A DNA stretch of 64,000 bases from Microtetraspora malaysiensis (GTDB taxonomy: Bacteria; Actinomycetota; Actinomycetes; Streptosporangiales; Streptosporangiaceae): assembly GCF_001528665.1 (NCBI RefSeq), contig NZ_BBYJ01000021.1, forward strand, positions 1-64,000, in the 5' to 3' direction. Shown piece after piece: positions 60,388 through 64,000 of the stretch. How positions within the stretch are numbered: the first letter of the stretch is position 1; the number at the start of each line of letters is the position of its first letter. The notes under the pieces are model-generated. The model did not search any database. It was not told where the DNA came from and was given only the letters and a program-made list of their open reading frames with translations. A program made the position numbers and the translations under genes.

Positions 60388-61023
60388 CTATCGGGGGTCG
60401 CCCTCACGGGAGCCGAGGGAGGCGAGGCCGCTGATTGTGATGTCGATCGCCCTCTGGGCGGCGGCCCGGGTCTCCTCCCAGGAGGCCCCGCTGTGGCGGC
60501 TGGTCATGATGGCGAGCCTGGCCGCGCCGGCGAGCGCGCCGACCGCCGCGGCCGCCTCAACGGGGGCCAGTTCGCCGGGGCAGGCCTCGTACAGGGCGCG
60601 GACCACCCGCCGCTGCGTGTCGAAGAGCAGGCGGAGCGCCCGCGCCTGGAGCGCCGGGACCGACTCGATCAGGCGCTCACGTCGCGCGACCGACTCCGGC
60701 GAGCGCTCCGGTCCGGGGAAGTCGCGGTCCACGGTCTGCCGCGCGGCGCGGGCCAGGAGGTCGATCGCGGTCTCGCCGGGGCGGCGGCTCGCGATCACGT
60801 CGAGCGCCTCGGCGAGCCGCGTCTCATTGTCGTAGAAGACCACGTCTTCCTTGCTCGTGAAATAGCTGAAGAACGTTCTCGGTGAGACGTCGACGGCGGC
60901 GGCGATCTCCGCGATCGTGGTCTCGTCGAATCCCTTCTCGTCGAACAGCCGCAACGACGCGTCGATCAGCGCGTTCCGTGTGCGGATCTTCTTGCGTTCC
61001 CGCAGGCCAGGAGCGTCCGACAT
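60388..61023 (-). CDS. TetR/AcrR-family repressor
   Basis: A 211-aa protein. The N-terminal HTH is IRTRNALIDASLRLFDEKGF then DETTIAEIAAAVDVSPRTFF followed by SYFTSKEDVVF, a classic TetR DNA-binding domain. The C-terminal helical domain (about 60-200) would bind the ligand. It is divergent from the P450-ferredoxin pair with an AT-rich operator-like inverted repeat between, so the P450 operon is its probable target. Confidence 0.93.
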   Translation of the reverse strand: MSDAPGLRERKKIRTRNALIDASLRLFDEKGFDETTIAEIAAAVDVSPRTFFSYFTSKEDVVFYDNETRLAEALDVIASRRPGETAIDLLARAARQTVDRDFPGPERSPESVARRERLIESVPALQARALRLLFDTQRRVVRALYEACPGELAPVEAAAAVGALAGAARLAIMTSRHSGASWEETRAAAQRAIDITISGLASLGSREGDPR

Positions 61024-61057
61024 GTTCTGAATTTACCGCATATATATCTTCATCCAT

Positions 61058-61069
61058 TGCAACTTTGCA
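61058..61069. promoter_or_regulatory. Operator-like TGCAA-CT-TTGCA in the TetR/P450 promoter region
   Basis: A perfect 5-bp inverted repeat with 2-bp spacer lies in an AT-rich 137-bp divergent region (61024-61160), 34 bp from the tetR start and about 90 bp from the P450 start. TetR operators usually are short palindromes in such places. AT-rich hexamers around TATATAT (61040-61047) could be the tetR promoter. Confidence 0.5.
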
Positions 61070-61160
61070 TTAAATGTTGTTCTGTGAGAAGCGGTGAAAG
61101 CGATTTCCGCACCGCACTCCCACCGCTTCTCCCACCGCGTTCTCCTACAAGGAGCCCGTC

Positions 61161-62360
61161 ATGACCGAGGCCACGACTCGTCCGGTGACACTCCCTCTCA
61201 CGCGTGAACGCCCCTTCGATCCGCCGGACGCCCTCGGCCTGTGGCGCGACGAAGATCCCATCCGCCCGCTCGCCTACCCCGACGGCCACCAGGGCTGGCT
61301 GGTGACCGGCTACGCCGCCGCCCGCGCCATCCTCGCCGACCCGAGGTTCAGCACGCGGATCGAGTTGCTGCACACACCGTTGCCGCAGCGCGCCATGCAG
61401 TTCCGCAACACGCTGAGGCGGCCCGGGTTCTTCCTGCGGCTGGACCCGCCGGACCACACCCGCTACCGGCGGCTGCTGGCCGGGCAGTTCACCGTACGCC
61501 GGATGAAGGGGCTCGAACCGAGGATCGAGGAGATCACCCGCGACCACCTCGACGCCATGGAGCGCGCGGGCGCCCCCACCGACCTCGTCCAGGCGTTCGC
61601 GCTGCCGATCCCGTCCCTCGTGATCTGCGAGCTGCTCGGCGTCCCGTACGCCGACAGGGAGAAGTTCCAACGCGACTCCGCGGTGCTGCTCAGCCTGAAC
61701 TCCTCAGTGGAGCAGATAGAGGCCGCGATGAAGGACCTGCTCGACTATCTCGACGACCTGGTACGGCGCAAGCGGGCCGAGCCGGACGACGACCTGGTCA
61801 GCGGGCTCGCCACCGAAACCGACCTGACCGACGAGGAGCTCGCCGGCGTCACCACCCTGCTTCTCATCGCGGGCCACGAGACGACCGCCAACATGCTGGG
61901 GCTCGGCACCTTCGCCCTGCTGCGCAACCCCGAGCAGCTCGCCGCGGTGCGCGACAACCCCGAGGCGGTGGACCACGCGGTCGAGGAGCTGCTCCGCTAT
62001 CTGACCGTCATCCACATCGGCCCGCTGCGCGCCGCTCTGGAGGACGTCGAGATCGACGGTCGCCTCATCAGGGCGGGCGAGTCGGTGACCATCTCGGTGG
62101 CCGCCGCCAACCGCGACCCCGAACGGTTCCCCGAGCCCGACCAGCTCGACGTCGCGCGGCCCGCGAGCGGGCACCTGACCTTCGGTCACGGCATCCACCA
62201 GTGCCTCGGTCAGCAGCTCGCCAGGACGGAGATGCGCATCGCCTATCCGGCCCTGCTGCGCCGGTTCCCCGGCCTCCGCCTCGCCGTCCCGGCCGAGGAG
62301 ATCCCGATGCGGACCGACATGGCAATCTATGGGGTGCACCGGTTGCCGGTCACCTGGTAG
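61161..62360 (+). CDS. Cytochrome P450 (CYP105-like class)
   Basis: A 399-aa soluble P450. The I-helix is LLLIAGHETTANMLG, the ExxR is in EELLRYLTV, the C-helix DPPDHTRYRRLLAGQF, and the heme-binding loop FGHGIHQCLGQQLARTE with the axial Cys. Bacterial P450s of this type monooxygenate drugs, steroids or secondary metabolites using ferredoxin electrons. The dedicated ferredoxin gene follows after 12 bp. The substrate is unknown; the divergent TetR suggests induction by a xenobiotic. Confidence 0.95.
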   Translation: MTEATTRPVTLPLTRERPFDPPDALGLWRDEDPIRPLAYPDGHQGWLVTGYAAARAILADPRFSTRIELLHTPLPQRAMQFRNTLRRPGFFLRLDPPDHTRYRRLLAGQFTVRRMKGLEPRIEEITRDHLDAMERAGAPTDLVQAFALPIPSLVICELLGVPYADREKFQRDSAVLLSLNSSVEQIEAAMKDLLDYLDDLVRRKRAEPDDDLVSGLATETDLTDEELAGVTTLLLIAGHETTANMLGLGTFALLRNPEQLAAVRDNPEAVDHAVEELLRYLTVIHIGPLRAALEDVEIDGRLIRAGESVTISVAAANRDPERFPEPDQLDVARPASGHLTFGHGIHQCLGQQLARTEMRIAYPALLRRFPGLRLAVPAEEIPMRTDMAIYGVHRLPVTW

Positions 62361-62372
62361 GAGAGGGGAGCG

Positions 62373-62597
62373 ATGAAGATCATCGCGGATAGCGGTCGCT
62401 GCATCGGCGCGGGCATGTGTGTCCTCGCCCTGGGCGAGGTCTTCGACCAGAGCGAGGAGGACGGCACCGTCGTGCTGCTCGATCCCGATCCGCCCGCGTC
62501 GATGGCGGGCGCGGTCCGGCGGGCGGTGCAGCTCTGCCCGTCCGGCGCCCTGTCCCTCGCGGAGGGGGACCGGGCCGACGGCGAGAGCGATACCTGA
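62373..62597 (+). CDS. [3Fe-4S] ferredoxin, P450 redox partner
   Basis: A 74-aa ferredoxin with three cluster ligands Cys10, Cys16 and Cys55 (RCIGAGMCVLALGEVFD and VQLCPSGALSL). The second position of the usual CxxCxxC is Ala (A13), which gives a 3Fe-4S cluster. It is a normal redox partner for actinomycete P450s. It is 12 bp from the P450 gene on the same strand. No ferredoxin reductase is encoded nearby. Confidence 0.93.
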   Translation: MKIIADSGRCIGAGMCVLALGEVFDQSEEDGTVVLLDPDPPASMAGAVRRAVQLCPSGALSLAEGDRADGESDT

Positions 62598-62632
62598 CGC
62601 GCCGGTTCGCAGGGCCGGCAGTCCTGCCAGGT

Positions 62633-63559
62633 CTAGGCGACGGCGGTGCGGAGCGGGGGGATCGGCGCGGGCAGGGGGAGGCCGCGGGCGGCCCACAGGC
62701 GCCGCATCCGGTCCGGATAGTCGGTGACGAGGCCGGCCACGCCGAGGTCGAGCAGCCTGGCCGCCTCGTCGGGGTCGTTGACCGTCCAGACGACGACGGG
62801 CAGGCCGCGATCCGACGCGGCGGCCATCAGGGCGTCGTCGACCAGCACACGGTCGGGGGAGAGCGTGGTGGCCCCGACCGCCTCGGCCGCGGCCGCCAGG
62901 TCGCCGTCGAAGTCGGCCAGGTCGAGGCCGTTCATCCAGGCCGGAGCCTTCGTGACCTCCTCGACCAGCGCGAACCGGCGATCCACCAGCGGCCGGGCGG
63001 CCTCCAGGATGCGCCAGTCGAAGCTGAGCAGGGCGGCGTTGCCGAGCCTGCCGTGCCGGTCGAGCTCCTCCACCACCAGCTCGGTGAACTCGCGGGGATC
63101 GGCCGTCAGCTCGGGGCGCTCCGGGTCGGACTTCAGCTCGACGTGCAGCCTGACCCCGTCCGCGCCGTACGCGTCGACGAGACCGAGCACGGAGCCCAGC
63201 GTGGGCATGTGGGTGTCGGGCAGCGGGACCTGGGTGAGCGCGAAGGGGTCGTCGGGGTGCTTCGGCAGCCGGATGCCGACGTCGAGCGTCCTGAGCTGGG
63301 CGAGCGACAGGGAGGCGATCGGCTTGCCGACATAGGGGAACATCTCGTCGCCCGGAGTGGCCATCCCGGTGTCCGCGCTGGTCACCGGCGAGACGATCAG
63401 ATCGTGGGTCAGCACGATCTGACCGTCGGAACTCAGGGCGACGTCGAACTCCAGCGCGTCGACCCCGAGTTCCAGCGCGAAGGCGAGCCCGGGGAGCGTG
63501 TTCTCGGGCCGTAGCCCGCGTGCCCCCCGATGGCCGTGTATTTCAACGTGTCCATGCAC
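62633..63559 (-). CDS. Glycerophosphodiester phosphodiesterase
   Basis: A 308-aa TIM barrel of the GDPD family. It begins HGHRGARGLRPENTLPGLAF, with HRG...PENT as the catalytic/metal signature, followed by LEFDVALSSDGQIVLTHDLI (ExD and H) and ends VVWTVNDPDEAARLLDLGVA. It cleaves glycerophosphodiesters to glycerol-3-phosphate and an alcohol. GTG 63559 (MHGHVEIHGHRG) gives a compact N-terminus; no signal peptide, so cytoplasmic. Confidence 0.93.
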   Translation of the reverse strand: MHGHVEIHGHRGARGLRPENTLPGLAFALELGVDALEFDVALSSDGQIVLTHDLIVSPVTSADTGMATPGDEMFPYVGKPIASLSLAQLRTLDVGIRLPKHPDDPFALTQVPLPDTHMPTLGSVLGLVDAYGADGVRLHVELKSDPERPELTADPREFTELVVEELDRHGRLGNAALLSFDWRILEAARPLVDRRFALVEEVTKAPAWMNGLDLADFDGDLAAAAEAVGATTLSPDRVLVDDALMAAASDRGLPVVVWTVNDPDEAARLLDLGVAGLVTDYPDRMRRLWAARGLPLPAPIPPLRTAVA

Positions 63560-63666
63560 AACGGCGAACCCTACTGTGTCGCACTTCGCTCCCTGTGCAC
63601 CCGTACCCCGTCGGGCGCGCATCCCCCTAAAACGCCGGGAAGTCCCGCGAAATGGGGGAAGCCCGC

Positions 63667-64000
63667 TCAGATCAGCGGACGGATCTGGAGGGTCTGGGTG
63701 CGGCCGGGACCGACGCCGATCGCCGAGATCGGGGCGCCGCTCATCTCCTCCAGGGCCTTGACGTAGTCCTGCGCCTTGGGCGGCAGATCCTCGAACGTCT
63801 TGGCGCCGGTGATGTCCTCCTGCCAGCCGGGCAGCTCCTCGTAGATCGGCTTGGCGTGGTGGAACTCGGTCTGCGTCATGGGGATCTCCTCGTGGCGCAC
63901 GCCGTCCACGTCGTACGCGACGCAGACGGGGATCCGCTCCAGACCGGACAGCACGTCCAGCTTGGTGAGGAAGAAGTCGGTCACGCCGTTGATCCGGGTG
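63667..64000 (-). CDS. purA: Adenylosuccinate synthetase, 3' part (runs past window end)
   Basis: The open frame enters from beyond base 64000 and ends at 63667. The visible C-terminal part reads [20 protein letters not shown], then [20 protein letters not shown] and [20 protein letters not shown]; the KLDVLSG segment (IMP/aspartate site) and GPGRxQT near the C-terminus are diagnostic. It joins IMP and aspartate with GTP in AMP synthesis. The N-terminal GTP-binding half is outside the window. Confidence 0.95.
   Translation of the reverse strand, partial: TRINGVTDFFLTKLDVLSGLERIPVCVAYDVDGVRHEEIPMTQTEFHHAKPIYEELPGWQEDITGAKTFEDLPPKAQDYVKALEEMSGAPISAIGVGPGRTQTLQIRPLI

Noticed and set aside
17946-62360. 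Functional link between the conservons and the P450 at 61 kb, since some conservons include a P450
   Set aside because: The P450 is 37 kb away and has its own TetR and ferredoxin.

Overview
The window is high-GC actinomycete chromosome. The gene content points to the Streptosporangiales (Streptosporangiaceae-like): conservon clusters, ROK-controlled xylAB, an actinomycete integrative and conjugative element (AICE) in a tRNA gene, and frequent GTG starts with GTGA/ATGA overlaps. The genus cannot be fixed from the sequence alone.

Region 1 (1 to about 11.65 kb) is accessory DNA. After the tail of a TPR protein comes a small regulatory set: two small ORFs, a histidine-kinase-like ATPase, an ABM-fold monooxygenase and an XRE regulator. 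These sit among repeated AAGTAC operators. The core of a pSAM2-type AICE follows: SCO3933-like protein, FtsK-like TraB, SpdB/DUF2637, a zinc micro-protein, an HUH-like Rep, Xis and Int. A membrane protein with eleven 12-residue repeats is the last gene before tRNA-Arg(ACG), which marks the element's right end. No left att copy is visible.

Region 2 (11.7-25.1 kb) holds a VOC enzyme, a ROK repressor facing xylA-xylB across a perfect operator-like inverted repeat, a DUF998 membrane protein, two convergent conservon-type signalling clusters (one reduced to A and C, one complete A-B-C-D) and an SDR.

Region 3 (25.1-29.7 kb) holds an NfeD-like/flotillin pair, then a scarred stretch with a truncated AAA ATPase fragment and a degenerate copy of two pieces of the flotillin gene, an ankyrin protein and a frameshifted small gene.

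Region 4 (29.7-40.7 kb) holds an MFS exporter and a divergent surface-glycan cluster: WecB-type epimerase, WecC-type dehydrogenase, three glycosyltransferases and a DUF4434-like protein. It could supply UDP-ManNAcA for a cell-surface polymer.

Region 5 (40.7-48.8 kb) is mosaic. A toxin-antitoxin-like pair with a frameshifted nucleotidyltransferase lies between perfect 30-bp direct repeats. Next come a NUDIX regulator, a decayed IS630 copy, an ECF sigma/VOC operon and a DUF899 gene, the last two each preceded by the same 39-bp element. The region ends with a methyltransferase, PadR/YnfA and a GNAT.

Region 6 (48.9-64 kb) is mainly housekeeping or catabolic: HisC-like aminotransferase, EamA exporter, HTH regulator, divergent MurA, purC, purD, ASCH protein, CorA, isochorismatase with a GlxA-type regulator, TetR opposite a P450-ferredoxin pair, GDPD, and the 3' end of purA. 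No CRISPR array or rRNA was seen.
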